Assembly (NCBI GenBank): GCA_010093705.1
Contig: MU006094.1
Span: 208,834-272,833, forward strand
Source of the DNA: Patellaria atrata CBS 101060
Taxonomy: Eukaryota > Ascomycota > Dothideomycetes > Patellariales > Patellariaceae
DNA length: 64,000 bases
Direction: 5' to 3'
Of the stretch, positions 11,876 to 23,011 are shown in pieces. The notes below the pieces were generated by a model, which saw only the letters and a list, made by a program, of their open reading frames with translations, was not told the DNA's origin and did not search any database. The position numbers were made by a program, and so were the translations under genes. Each line of letters starts with the position of its first letter. Position 1 is the stretch's first letter.

Positions 11876-14008
11876 TTTGTGGGTGGGCCGCCGCCTACCC
11901 CGGATATTACTTGCTGCAGCTTGGTGCAACGTGATTAGACGTGCGAGAAGTGCTGACGACGCTGCTCGTCGCTCTCGCGATACAAAAGGCGTCGATGCTT
12001 CTCGACATTTGGTGTGAAGAGGGCTTCTATGAGACTTGGGCTATCGAAGCCCAGACGAGGGAGGTTGCGTTACGATGTTATCTCACTGAGTAAGGTCTGT
12101 GAGATAGCAGCAAATGCTGTTCAGCTCTGTCTAATGCTGGCACATGAAGTTTGTACTACTCCTGCATGGAGTCTTGGAGCTGTGGGGCAGAGGGGTTGCA
12201 GTCTTCTTTTTCGCGTGTGAAGGTCGAGCTAGAACTACAGGATGATCAAAGCAACCGACTCGGCAAATGGTTCCCATGTTAAAGTGATTTTCATGGTTTC
12301 GCGAACTCTGTTCCATCTTCCTACAAAGTATCAATATGTCCACAAAGATAGTACGATAGGCTGATCGATATGGTAAGTTTCTATTCAGGAGGATAGTATG
12401 CTCACCGCCAGCAAGGGTTCAGTGAGCCACGGGCATACGGTACTCTCAGGAGAGTAACGTGTCTTCTGGAAAGGTTCTTGTCCAGGCTTTTACAATAGGC
12501 AAAATAGCATCGAAGTATGCAAGAACATCTATTTGGATTCCAATAATAGGAAACATTTAGCTAATATTATCCGAAATTTAAGCCTATTCCACACTTTAGT
12601 GCCCGCGGAATATATGGCCATTGTCCTGATCAGGACGTTGAAAATCTATATGATACATTGGTCTCCGTTCGAATTTCCCACCAGAAGCAGAAATAAGTCC
12701 ATCAGAGTAGAAAGATGAATGAATCGAACTAGTAGAACGTTAAACATCTCACTGCGTCTTGGAGTATCTGTGAAGTATTTCATCGGAATATCAGCCTGAT
12801 ATATTATCTTTCTGTCTGGCTCTAGCTCATCATCTCACCTCCAGTCAAGCTAATGCATCATGTCATTTACCAGATTCAATATCATTCCGGCGGGTGTAGT
12901 CCAGTTCATTCGTTGCAAATCAAGGGGTCACAGTCCATGTTTGTTCTCGAGAAATCATGTAGGACCATGCTAGACTCTCTAGCCCCTTAATTCAACGAAA
13001 TGTTCTGTTAGGATTCAGATAATGCAAGTGAATACCGTATCATCTGGACAGAAACAATAGGGCAAAGCCCTCTCCTACAGTACTAGGACTCTGATATATT
13101 TCTGTGTTGCATATGACATCCTGAGATTATCTTTCACTAAAGGGTTATATGTTAGACGAATATCATTTCTACAGCTTTCTCAAAAACTTCGAATATTAGA
13201 AGTTGATGTTTACACTTACAACATCTGTCAGTATAAGAAGTCTTAGGTCCTCAAGGTCGTTACGGGAAGAATGGATGCCTTTCCAGACTCTTAATTTTAC
13301 AGGTTACGTTCAATCCAAAATAAGCATCGCTAATACTTCCAATCATTAAGTCTTTCGAATCATTATTTTAACTTCAGCTTATGATCACTTAAGGGGGGCT
13401 AAGGATAACTGAAGAGACGAGTATAGGTGGCTGAGGCCTTTATACCTCCATCATAAGCAAATGTCGCGGCGAAGACAAGGGACTTCAATCAAGAACAAGA
13501 CTGAGCAAGTGAGCATTTCACTCCAGCTCCCTAGTTCTTGGTATACTATCTGTGAAAATGTCATCAATCGGTCAATGAGCGGAGAAAAATGATCTTTATT
13601 CCATAAGTGAGACGCAGGTACATGTCTCTAAGATTTCTGTCGGAAAACAAATATTAACAGCGATGAACAGTAAAAAATCGAGGGACGTTCCGTACTTCTA
13701 TATCAGACGGTCCCCGTCCTAATCCCCTGGGACCAGAACATAAGTTGACACGTCACCCATGGCAACCAACCCACATAATCCTAAGATAATCTAAGCCAGG
13801 AGGTAGGGCAAATAAAAAACATAAGAGTGCCGCTAAACAATGCGATTCAATGGAAATGGGGCACATTCATCTAAAAGGATTATAAACATGCAAACCAAAT
13901 CTCAAGTAGATATAATAGCAGCACTGTTCCAGACACAGTCAGGCCCACCATCAACTACCGTTACCTCTCAGTCACCACCGTCGTTCAGTCACTATCGTCG
14001 TCTAATTT

Positions 14009-14404
14009 CCATCGCCGTTCAGTTACCATCGCCGTTCAATTACCATCGCCGTTCAGTTACCATCGCCGTTCAGTTACCATCGCCGTTCAGTTACCATCGC
14101 CGTTCAGTTACCATCGCCGTTCAGTTACCATCGCCGTTCAATTACCACCACCGTTCAGTTACCACCACCGTTCAGTTACCACCACCGTTCAGTTNNNNNN
14201 NNNNNNNNNNNNNNNNNNNNNNNNNNNNNNNNNNNNNNNNNNNNNNNNNNNNNNNNNNNNNNNNNNNNNNNNNNNNNNNNNNNNNNNNNNNNNNTTACCA
14301 CCACCGTTCAGTTACCACCACCGTTCAGTTACCACCACCGTTCAGTTACCACCACCGTTCAGTTACCATCGCCGTTCAGTTACCATCGCCGTTCAGTTAC
14401 CATC
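14009..14404. repeat. 17-bp minisatellite in two unit types around an assembly gap
   Basis: Units of 17 bp run head to tail. Type A is CCATCGCCGTTCAGTTA; type B is CCACCACCGTTCAGTTA. Before the gap there are eight A then three B units (the last cut by the gap); after it come four B then two A and a decayed end. Two of the A units read CAATTA for CAGTTA. The plus strand has no stop triplet in any phase, so a long frame runs through by chance. True length is unknown because of the gap. Confidence 0.9.
14195..14294. other. assembly gap (100 N)
   Basis: Exactly 100 undetermined bases sit inside the 17-bp repeat array, which suggests a placeholder for a collapsed repeat, not a measured length. 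Confidence 0.95.
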
Positions 14405-16236
14405 ACTGTGCTTTACAAGTAGGATCGATCCTGCTAACCTCCGACTATGCCCGCGTGACCTGGTGCATCAGTTGGTTGTACAACTCAATTAGAAGGGCCT
14501 GGCTGGACGGATGATGTTAGCTATAGCACAGAAACGCCACCCACACCAATTAACAGCTGAAAAGGCCACGAAAGCCACTCAAACATCTCACGTCCGTACA
14601 TCTGATAAGGAATCCCTACCGTCCAGCACCCTAAAGTCTTCTAGGGAGCATAATAGCAACATTTTCAGGTATTGGGGCATTTCACAACATTCGTTCTTGG
14701 GGTCAATCCTCACCACGCTTCAACAGTATGTATTGACCGATTACCTTAGATTCAAGTGTCCAGAAGAGTCCATCTCAGATTGCGCACTTTACAAAGATCG
14801 GGTCATTCGATTCGAAAACCTTTTGGGAATATTTCCGTAGATCCAATTAATAACGTAAGTTGAGGGGTATTATCAAAGCTGTTAACAGCATCCGACTTCC
14901 GATCTTTTGATGGTATGTGATAGCTTTATACTTAGAAATGCCTGTTAGATTCCCTAGCTCAAACTGGGGTGATATGTAGTATTTTACTCGTCTACGGTTT
15001 ATACCTAGCATCTCTTCAAAATGCTCATAGAATATCGTGGAACTCTATGTATAACGGTTTGGTTTCAAAAAGTGCAAAAGCAGTTGGTTTCAAATGTAGT
15101 GCACTAAGACTAAATTGAATGTTGAACTCCTACGTCAGTACTATTAAAGGTCATTTGGAGCAATATAAAACGGCTGGTGAGGGCATGTCGGCGAGTGGTA
15201 AAGACGTACTCTTTATATAGTTAGCATTCCTAGGGCTGACCTAAATCAGGTTTAGTTCCGTCTCATAAATCCCTCTAACTAAATTCGCATTTCACCCCAA
15301 CCGCACATCTTGCATTCTTGCGGTGTAGAACTTGACATTATTCGTTAGGTTGCACCTGGCCGTTGTCTATGATCTTTTGTCGGGTTTCATTCACGATGGG
15401 ATTCTGTACAATAATAGGTCGGAATAGATAAACTCGTAGGTCGGTGAGATCTAACTATAAGTACACTGCTGGCTAAGACCAATGCCGTAACTACCTTAGC
15501 ATGCAGAGACTTCCGGGAAAGATCTAGTCTCTCACAGAACAACGCATAGATTCAAATCGTGCCCGAAAAACAGAGGAGTGTACGCCGGACCGGGGGAATC
15601 CCTTTATGGTATGTCTGACCCCTCACGCAATCCTTTACGCATATAATCGGTTCGCGGCCAAGGCGATATCCACCTCACTGGAGAAGAAATAAAAGGAAAT
15701 CGACATCTTTATGTACAAATACAGTGGAGCGCCTGATCTCACCATCTGAATCCCAAAGAACTTATGGTCTGCATGAACATACCACAACCAATAGACCATG
15801 TGGTCCTTATGAACACCATGACAATGCGTCGGGATTAGCAATGCATCTACTCCCCGAGTTCGCCGACCTCATCTTTCTTTGCTTCCTCCATTACAGCGCA
15901 GTTGGGCTGTATTGCAACTGTGTAGGGTGATTCGTCCAGGTTGCCACTCCAATAGATCTTAACTGCAAATGCCTCAGTGCACAAAAGCAACCCTTACGTC
16001 CGTTACTCGACCCTATGGTTACGTACAGTACAGTGAGCAGTATGCGAGTAGATTTTATAGTTCTAAGTGCTCTCAGTTATGGTGTAATGCATCCTTTAAA
16101 TCACTATATCACTTCCCCTAGTTCTATCCCCTAGCTTCACATATCTTAGCCACTTTTAGTTTCATATACCCCTTGATCATTCTTATATGTGCAGTTCTTT
16201 CGACAAAAGAGATAACTTTTATTGTCATCTTTAACT

Positions 16237-17294
16237 ATGTTCACTCCTCTCGAGACAACCCTGGGTGCAATACTTCTACATCAAGCATCGTCTCTTCTCT
16301 TATTCAATAATGGAAAAATTCTGGGCATGTCAGGAATCCTAAGGGACCTTCTATCCGGTGGTTCTCGTACTCATATCCTTTTTCTGGTTGGTATGGCAAC
16401 TAGTCTTGTGTTCTTGAAAATCATGTTACCAGTCGCGATACCTCCAAATTACACTACAACAACTACAACTCAGGGTTCTCTAGTATGGACGTTACTGTTA
16501 GGAATGATGATAGGTTGGGGAACGAAGGTATATTTTGACCCAAATCTGTGTTCCGAATCCACCACATCCACTTATATCTGACCCCATTTGTTCAGAAATC
16601 GAATGGGTGTACATCTGGTCATATGCTTTGCGGACTACCTCGACGAAGTGGGAGATCATTTGTTGCTGTCGGTATCTTTTTCCCCTTTGCTATTGCTACA
16701 TTTCACTTAATGAACCCCCTTTTACAAAATGACGTGTGCGGTTCGGACATAGCGTGCTACCACCCGACCTATCCTTCATTTGGGGATGCGGTGAAGTATA
16801 TTACGGTTACTATTACGTCTATCCTAGCCAGTCGTATCGCTCCAGATATATGCGCAAAAGGAAAAGAGGGCAAGATAATCGCCCCATATATAACCCACGC
16901 TTTTTCCGGCTTCCTCTTTGGACTTGGCCTGCTGATATCTGGCATGTCGAATCCAGTGAAGGTGCAGTCATTCTTTTTCATAGTCAGTAGATCGTGGCAG
17001 CATTTCGACCCCTCTCTCGGATTGATCATCATTTTTGGCATCATTCCTTCCTTTCTACTCAACGAATACCGAGGATTCGAAAAAGCTCCACGGTATCTCC
17101 CAACATTTTCGTTTTCTTCTCAAACCATTAAGGACGTCGATTTCTCCTTCGCAGTCGGTGCCGCCGCTTTTGGAACCGCTTGGGGCATGAGTGGAATTTG
17201 CCCGGGACCGGCAACTCTGAAAGCAATGGTGCAGCCACAATGGGGTTTAGGTTGGCTTACTGGATTCATCGCTGGCACATGGCTTTCAGGCTGA
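16237..17294 (+). CDS. YeeE/YedE-family (sulphur transport, DUF395) membrane protein
   Basis: Two exons, 16237-16527 and 16596-17294, joined by a 68-nt intron (GTATAT, CTGAC branch, TTCAG), give 329 residues. The family carries thiosulfate or related sulphur compounds through the membrane in bacteria; fungal members are known but little studied. Signature segments are GWGTK followed after the splice by GCTSGHMLCGLPRRS, and near the end GICPGPATLKAM, with the conserved Cys in both. About eight or nine hydrophobic segments are visible, in two halves as in YedE fusions. It stands alone in a gene-poor stretch. A proper intron shows that it is a settled eukaryotic gene. The substrate is inferred only from the family. 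Confidence 0.88.
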
Positions 17295-17963
17295 GGTAAC
17301 TCGCTCTGGGCTGTTGACATATGATGTTCGGCTAATAGGTATTTAGGATTATAAATCCAGATTCTAAATTGATCATCGCTCTCTACTACTTGAAATGAGC
17401 CGATCCGGATTCCGCGATTCGGTGAATGCTATCTTTTCCCCGTCTTGGGTGGCGTTCCTGGTCTGCAGAGTAACTACCCGCCGAATGCGAATTCGTACAG
17501 TCGGAGACACCATTAAGTGCGTCTGTACAGTAGCCGGAATTCCCACGACCGAGGAAGAAATAAGTATGAGATGAGCTACGCCATAGACTTTACATTATTT
17601 ACTACCTTAACCCGTGATCATATATGTCACGTGTGAATCATCGGTAACCTATCTGGCAATAAATCTCTAACTTGCACATGGCATTCATTGTACCTCTTCA
17701 CCAGTAACCTTGTCGGAGGCCAAGACTCAGAACTTACATTTTTTGACCACACTCCATCGCCAGTTTTATACATTCCAACAAACTTGAATTTCTACCTCGC
17801 TTTCTTTCTACAAAGTATTATACGATTCTATACACCTTTTCGAATCGAATCCGAGTATCCACTCCGATCTTCTATACAACACTCAGGGCAAACGACTCAC
17901 AATCCAGCATCATAAGAGAAGATCAAGTCATCCAAAGATAAGAAGAGGTCGGAAAAGCGTTTT
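17295..17963. other. intergenic region
   Basis: No protein-like frame with support. It includes the 3' UTR of the YeeE/YedE gene and the upstream sequence of the orphan frame that follows. Confidence 0.4.
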
Positions 17964-18440
17964 ATGACCTACACCTATCTGCGAAGTTCTAAATACTTTC
18001 AAGCTGCTACCGATAGGGAGTTATCAAAAGAGCTTCCCGCAATTGAAAGCAACTTCTTCGATTTGTATAAGATATGTAGATACGTGGTCGTGTTATTCGT
18101 TAGCATCTTGCTCAAGTTGAGAGAATATTTTAATCCTACGATCAAGTCAGAATGCAATTCTAGAGAGGAAGAAGCGGTCTGGTTCGTTGATTGCATGCTC
18201 AGATTTCTCGCCACATCTGAGTATGTAGATGCTGCTAGGAAATTGATTAGGCGCGTGGACTACTCCAAGTTGGACTATCTGGATACCATAGAGTTAGTAG
18301 CAATAAACGAACCTTCTGCTGAGGATCTCAACCTATGCGATGGCAGTTTGAGGTTGCTTTATATGGCGTCAGCAGTTTGCTCTGCAACAGAATGTATTTA
18401 CGTTACGGTAACGCAAACGGAAAAGGAAAAGAAACAGTAG
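17964..18440 (+). CDS. orphan hypothetical protein, 158 aa
   Basis: A single ATG-started frame of 158 codons. I recognise no family. A short hydrophobic segment (YVVVLFVSILLKL, about residues 40-52) could be membrane-associated. The rest is a normal mix of charged and apolar residues, not low complexity, with Cys spread through the C-terminal half, and the end is Lys-rich. It lies in a gene-poor island beside the YeeE/YedE gene. It may be a lineage-specific gene, part of a longer spliced gene, or a chance frame. Confidence 0.35.
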   Translation: MTYTYLRSSKYFQAATDRELSKELPAIESNFFDLYKICRYVVVLFVSILLKLREYFNPTIKSECNSREEEAVWFVDCMLRFLATSEYVDAARKLIRRVDYSKLDYLDTIELVAINEPSAEDLNLCDGSLRLLYMASAVCSATECIYVTVTQTEKEKKQ

Positions 18441-20107
18441 GGTAAGAAGTCGTTTTAATGGACAATCTAATGTTTCTCTATCAGTGTCACCTTCGACGCA
18501 ATATATCAGGTAGCCTCTGTTGTAGAATAATCTCTTTATACTTACCTCGATTCAAATATATTGTTCTTCACTGTCCTAATCGCATACTAAGTGACTGAAA
18601 CTCTAACTTCCTTTGCATATGGACTTCATCTACAAAATAAATTCCTTTGTATAACTACTCGGACTGTAAAGCGACTCTTTCTTATACCTATTGTGAGAAC
18701 ACCCCTCGCGTACTATATGCTGATCTATTCATCTTCCTTCAACTTTACAGCGCTGAAATAACTGAGTCTACGGGATTCCCAATTATATATAGATGAGTAT
18801 CAAAATTTGCTAAGATATGGTGGTCTAAATATCATATAAGAGAATTGAGGACATATAAGGGATCTGACCACACCGATAGTGAAAGACTTCTTATAGTTCA
18901 CGCTCAAAACTTGCCAGTAGTAATCTAATAATGGTAAAGATGCCTAAAACTACCAAACTTAACAGGGAGAGTTATATCATTTCCATAATTTCATCCCGCC
19001 CATTTGAAGGTTCATCATCAGCGGATAATCTGTGTGACAGTTCTCAGTTCGTTCTATAGCCTATTCCCTCGTCGCTACGTTCTAAGTTTGCACTCGTTTC
19101 GCCTCGCCTAAGTGAAAATCAAACAAGACCCTTCTATACCATGACGGAAGAATCGGCATTCATATAAATCCACGCGGTGGTCAAGTGATGTGGGCCTGAG
19201 GCTCACATCATGTCACCCAAGCGTCGTGGTCTCCCTGGTGCCATAGGTTCGATTCCCGGCATTGCCATTGTGTCAAAATGGGGGGAGGGGTTTCAGGAAA
19301 GTGCCCTGAGGGAATACGGAGGGGGGCGGGCCGTATTAGAGGATTCTTTCTTTTTTTTTTTTAACTTTTTTTTTCCCTAATAATGTTATGGAGCCGATGG
19401 TTGGTGTAATACTGTATAAAACTTCGCGTACCTCATTCATAAGTAGTCAATTGGTAATTTGCTTTTATGCTTCACGGTTGGTAGAATTCTTCGATACGAG
19501 TCCGGTTGTGATAATCTTTTTAAGACAGATATGTTGAGAGGAGGCGTGGCTTTTAAGAACCTCGAAAAGAGCAATAGGAAACGGAAATAATCGTAACGTG
19601 AATGCTTTAGTTGAATTACGAATACTTAACTTCACAATCTTAGCATAGCACTTACTGGGAAACTATAAAGGATTCACGGAGCTTTTCAGTGGAATCGTTG
19701 GGGGGTAAATACTCGCTCTACGATATACCAATTGCAAGGGGAGGGGGATGAAGAAAATACTAAGATACAGCCCTTGCATAACACAACAACTTGAATCGGG
19801 GAGAGTAGTAGAAAAGGATATATTTAGACTCGTTGGGTAGAACCAATTACACTGTCCTAAATAGAGAAACACAGGCAATTCTTGAGTTGTTCCGCATGCT
19901 ACAAAATAAGAAACAAAAAAAAAAAAGTTACGATAAAGGAGGTGCATATAAGAGTCACGCTTATTCACTTGTAGCTTAAGGTGGGACCATCCCTGCAACT
20001 AAATTCGACATAACCTCAGTCCCAAGCTCAAGACAACAACCAACCATTCAAACAACAACCCTCATCTCAACCTCAATCCCCCTTAAATAATCTCATCTAC
20101 GTTCAAG
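18441..20107. other. intergenic region with SINE-like element
   Basis: The sequence is AT-rich without a supported gene. The one structured item is the tRNA-derived SINE-like element at about 19174-19375. The end of the stretch (after about 20000) becomes C-rich and serves as the bL28m leader and promoter. Confidence 0.5.
19174..19375 (+). repeat. tRNA-derived SINE-like element
   Basis: A near-match to a Pol III A box (TGGTCAAGTGATG, from about 19178) is followed by a perfect B box GGTTCGATTCC at 19246-19256. The acceptor and T-arm stems do not pair as in a working tRNA. After the tRNA-like head come about 85 bases of unrelated, G-rich body and a T-rich tail (about 19346-19374). This is the layout of a tRNA-type SINE. 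Between the boxes a 10-bp stem with a TGA loop (19187-19209) could fold. No target-site duplication was clear, so the ends are approximate. It is non-coding. Confidence 0.6.
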
Positions 20108-20803
20108 ATGATACTACGACAACCAACCACCCTCCCTCTCCGCCTCGCCTCCACAACCCGCACCTTCACCACCACCCCCTCCGCCCAAAGGTACAAGCCC
20201 ATCTTCCCACCCTTCTCCAAACCCCCCCCGCGAGTCCGCGAACCCCCCCTCATCCCAAATGACCTCGCAATCCCCCCCTATCCCCATGGCCCAAACAAAT
20301 GGTTCAAACAATCCAACCACGGCCTCTACGGCGGCCTGACCCGCCGCACCGGCAACAACGTCTCCTCAAAAACCAAAACCAAAACCCGGCGCAAGTGGCT
20401 GCCGAACGTGAACTACAAGCGAATCTTCTCCATCGCGCTGAACCGGCGCGTGCGGGTGCGGGTCAGCACGCGCGTGATGCGGACGATTGATAAAGTGGGC
20501 GGGCTGGACGAGTATTTGCTGGGCGAGAAGAGCGCGCGGGTGAGGGAGTTGGGACCTCTGGGGTGGGCGTTGAGGTGGAGGGTGTTGCAGACGCCGTATG
20601 TGAGGAAGAGGTTTAGGTTGCAGAGGGAGGCGCTTGGGTTGCCGGATCCGGAGGTGGAGATGGGGGTGAGGGCGGAGGAGGTAGAGGCCCAGGTTAGGAG
20701 TTTTGATGAGAAGTTGGATCAGGAGGATCGGGAGGAGGGGTTTGTGCCGGGGACCGATGTTGAGTTGAAGGCTCGAGGCGAACAAGGCGCTGTGCCGGTT
20801 TGA
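20108..20803 (+). CDS. mitochondrial large-subunit ribosomal protein bL28m
   Basis: A single exon of 231 codons. The N terminus is Thr/Arg-rich (LRLASTTRTFTTTPSAQRY), a typical mitochondrial presequence. The L28 core has HGLYGGLTRRTGNNVS, TRRKWLPNVNYKRIFS and VSTRVMRTIDKVGGLDEYLL. In yeast the counterpart is MRPL24. bL28m binds large-subunit rRNA near the exit side. The C-terminal extension is rich in Glu and Arg. Codon use shifts from C-ending in the first half to G-rich in the last third. The gene is intronless, unlike most neighbours. Confidence 0.93.
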   Translation: MILRQPTTLPLRLASTTRTFTTTPSAQRYKPIFPPFSKPPPRVREPPLIPNDLAIPPYPHGPNKWFKQSNHGLYGGLTRRTGNNVSSKTKTKTRRKWLPNVNYKRIFSIALNRRVRVRVSTRVMRTIDKVGGLDEYLLGEKSARVRELGPLGWALRWRVLQTPYVRKRFRLQREALGLPDPEVEMGVRAEEVEAQVRSFDEKLDQEDREEGFVPGTDVELKARGEQGAVPV

Positions 20804-21078
20804 TCTGGGTCGTGTCGTTGGTGGTAAAACTGCTACGGGGTTTGTATTATAGGAGGTATGAGGGTGAAATATATAGCTTGACCTGATCAAAAGGATGCTC
20901 GTGGTCATGAAAGGGACACATTCTGTATAATACAATCATTCCGTCTACGTACATGCGATGTCTCGCGTGTCCGTGTACTATGTATCTGTCATCACTATGA
21001 ACATCCCCCAAACTAAACCTCCAAGATTCATTCCATCAAATAATTACAAGCATATGCAGTTACAATCGCTCAAGGCGC

Positions 21079-22282
21079 TCACCGTCCAGTTCTCTGCCTC
21101 TCAATCTCGGCCCTAAATGCATTTCTACCTTCCTCGGTTGGCGTACCAACCAAGCTCCCTAGATCCTCATCACGAGCATAACCACCTTGAGGTTGTCCGA
21201 ACTCTCCGCGTGGAGGCGAGGGAAGATCATCCCTGTACTGGTGCTCCCTTGAAACCTCTCGTTCCTGCAATCTGATCGCACCCTTCTTTCCCATACCCAA
21301 TCTCTGTCTTCGACTCTTACCCGACGCATAGCCCCTATTACGAGACATGATATTGCCCAATCCGATGGTACGAGTCTTACGCATACCGAAGAGAAGACCA
21401 AACATGACCAAGAACAAACCTCCAAGACCGATAGGCAACCCAACTTTCAAGCCCATGTCGTTGGGATCGATATGGTTCTCTGGTGGAGGAGGGTAGTGGC
21501 TTGGGGGTTCGTGTCTGAGCTCGACGGTTGGTCCTGTAAACCAGGTGGCCACCTCGTCGCGACCGTCCTCGAACTGAACGGCTAGGAATGTGAGGTTGAA
21601 CCGGGTGTAGCCGTTCAACCATTTACCTTCCATTTTTACTGTTGCGAAGCCGTCGCTGTGCGGGACTTCTCTTGATTGCCATGCTTGGGTTTGAGAGGAG
21701 TTGTCAAAGTTGAGTGCAATGGCGACGGTGGAGTTGTCGTTGAAGAAGGCGGGATTCCAAGTTACTGTTGAATGTGAGTAAGACGCTTCGCAATGGATAA
21801 TGTATGCTAACCATAATATATTTTACCAACGTAAACCTCAGTGTTGTTTGTGGGTTGACAGAATGGCTTCGCGTTCGGATCTGTACATCGGATTGATTCG
21901 TCGGTGCTCACAAGTGGAGCATTGGTAGGTCTGGGTGTAGGACTAGCAGTAAGCTCAGGTTCTGCAGTTTCTGACCTATCTCCAGTCACAGTCGCACTTG
22001 CGGATTCTGAATCGGACTCGGTAGGTGTAGGGATCTCTACTTCCACGGTTGTGGTTGTTCCATTAATAACCGTCTGAACAAGAGCAACTGTAGGACCCTC
22101 AGTGATTGCAGTGTCGGTTGTGCTAGGAGATGCTATGATACATTATCAATACTCTGACACGTCAATTGGGTCAACAAAGTCTTACAGTCTTCTTGTCTGT
22201 ACTCCAATGGTCCTGCAATTGCACTCAGAACGAATGGAGACAAAGCAACCAGAGCGGTAAAGCTCCCAGTAGTAAATAACAT
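21079..22282 (-). CDS. Psg1-like (DUF4448) type I membrane protein
   Basis: Three exons: 22282-22186, 22132-21812 and 21764-21079, giving 367 residues. The ATG at 22282 starts a good signal peptide (MLFTTGSFTALVALSPFVLS). A Thr/Pro/Ser-rich stretch likely to be O-glycosylated follows. The lumenal domain has paired Cys (CTDPNAKPFC), YVGKIYYVTWNPAFF across the second splice, and GPTVEL. A single membrane segment (GLKVGLPIGLGGLFLVMFGL) and a basic tail (RKTRTIGLGNIMSRNRGY) end it. Yeast Psg1 protects the plasma-membrane proton pump Pma1 in the Golgi; the same role here is inferred from the family. It is divergent from the thioredoxin-like gene at 23012. Confidence 0.8.
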
Positions 22283-23011
22283 GCTGAAGACGCTCACGAA
22301 GACGCGATAATTGAAGAAACGCAAAGCTTCTAGTAAACCAATTGGTCAACACAACGTTCAAGCAACTCTTAGAAAGACAAAAAGAAGGTGGAGCTTGAGG
22401 AGAGCAAGCAACGGTTAGGTATGAAAGACGGGAACCTGGAAAGCTTCAACAAGTCAAGATTGAAAGGCTTGAATGTTTTGCAGCGCCATGAACAGGTCAA
22501 CACCGACATCTTCTGCCCAATAGTCTCTTGAATTCTCAGGGGTAAAGGAACGCGAACCTTGAATGAAGCTACAAAATAGTTCCAACAAATCAAATATAAG
22601 CCGAATCTTTACCGGTAGTTTGGAGTGAACTTGGTGAACTTGATCTGAGCGCGGTACTTTCTCGGCTAATGATTGGTTGTTTTCCTTTTGGTCGATGATG
22701 TTTGCCTAGACTGCAATTAATTGCTTGATGCTTACCCGGCGAACTCTTTTACTCTTGTTTATCTTAAAACTTCCACTTCTTCACCCTTTCTACCTGTTAC
22801 AGGCATCGCTTTCTCCTTTCAAACTGTTGATACCTATTGTTGTTTTAATCGCATGAGCTACGTCTGCTGTAATATTTAAGTTGCTTCTTGTCCCTCTTCG
22901 TGACACCAGTTTCCTTCTACTATCTCTCCGCTGCCACCGCACTTCCTGAACGAAGGCTTGTTCCGATTCTTTAAGATACCCTAAATAACATCCTCAGAAG
23001 CGCTTGAAATC
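22283..23011. promoter_or_regulatory. divergent promoter of PSG1-like and thioredoxin-like genes
   Basis: Two start codons face away from each other over 729 bases. The right part (about 22740-22980) is pyrimidine-rich, a usual fungal leader. No known binding site stands out. Confidence 0.5.

Larger units (their letters stand above)
11876..16236. other. gene-poor region with minisatellite and assembly gap
   Basis: Over 4 kb has no reading frame that looks like a protein. The only clear structures are the 17-bp tandem array around 14009-14404 and the 100-N gap inside it. Frames at 14511-14840 and 15635-15930 have no recognisable domain or start context. Degraded transposon sequence is possible, but I found no terminal repeats or transposase motifs. 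Confidence 0.5.

Noticed and set aside
13840-14514. Long plus-strand frame of about 224 codons including the N gap
   Set aside because: It is made by the 17-bp repeat, whose plus strand lacks stop triplets in every phase, and it runs across unknown bases. No start context or domain supports a gene.
19174-19265. Functional tRNA gene
   Set aside because: The B box is perfect, but the acceptor stem and T-stem do not pair, so a SINE-like relic fits better.
20366-20935. Minus-strand frame of 189 codons opposite bL28m
   Set aside because: Antisense to a conserved ribosomal protein; Pro/His/Leu-rich shadow.
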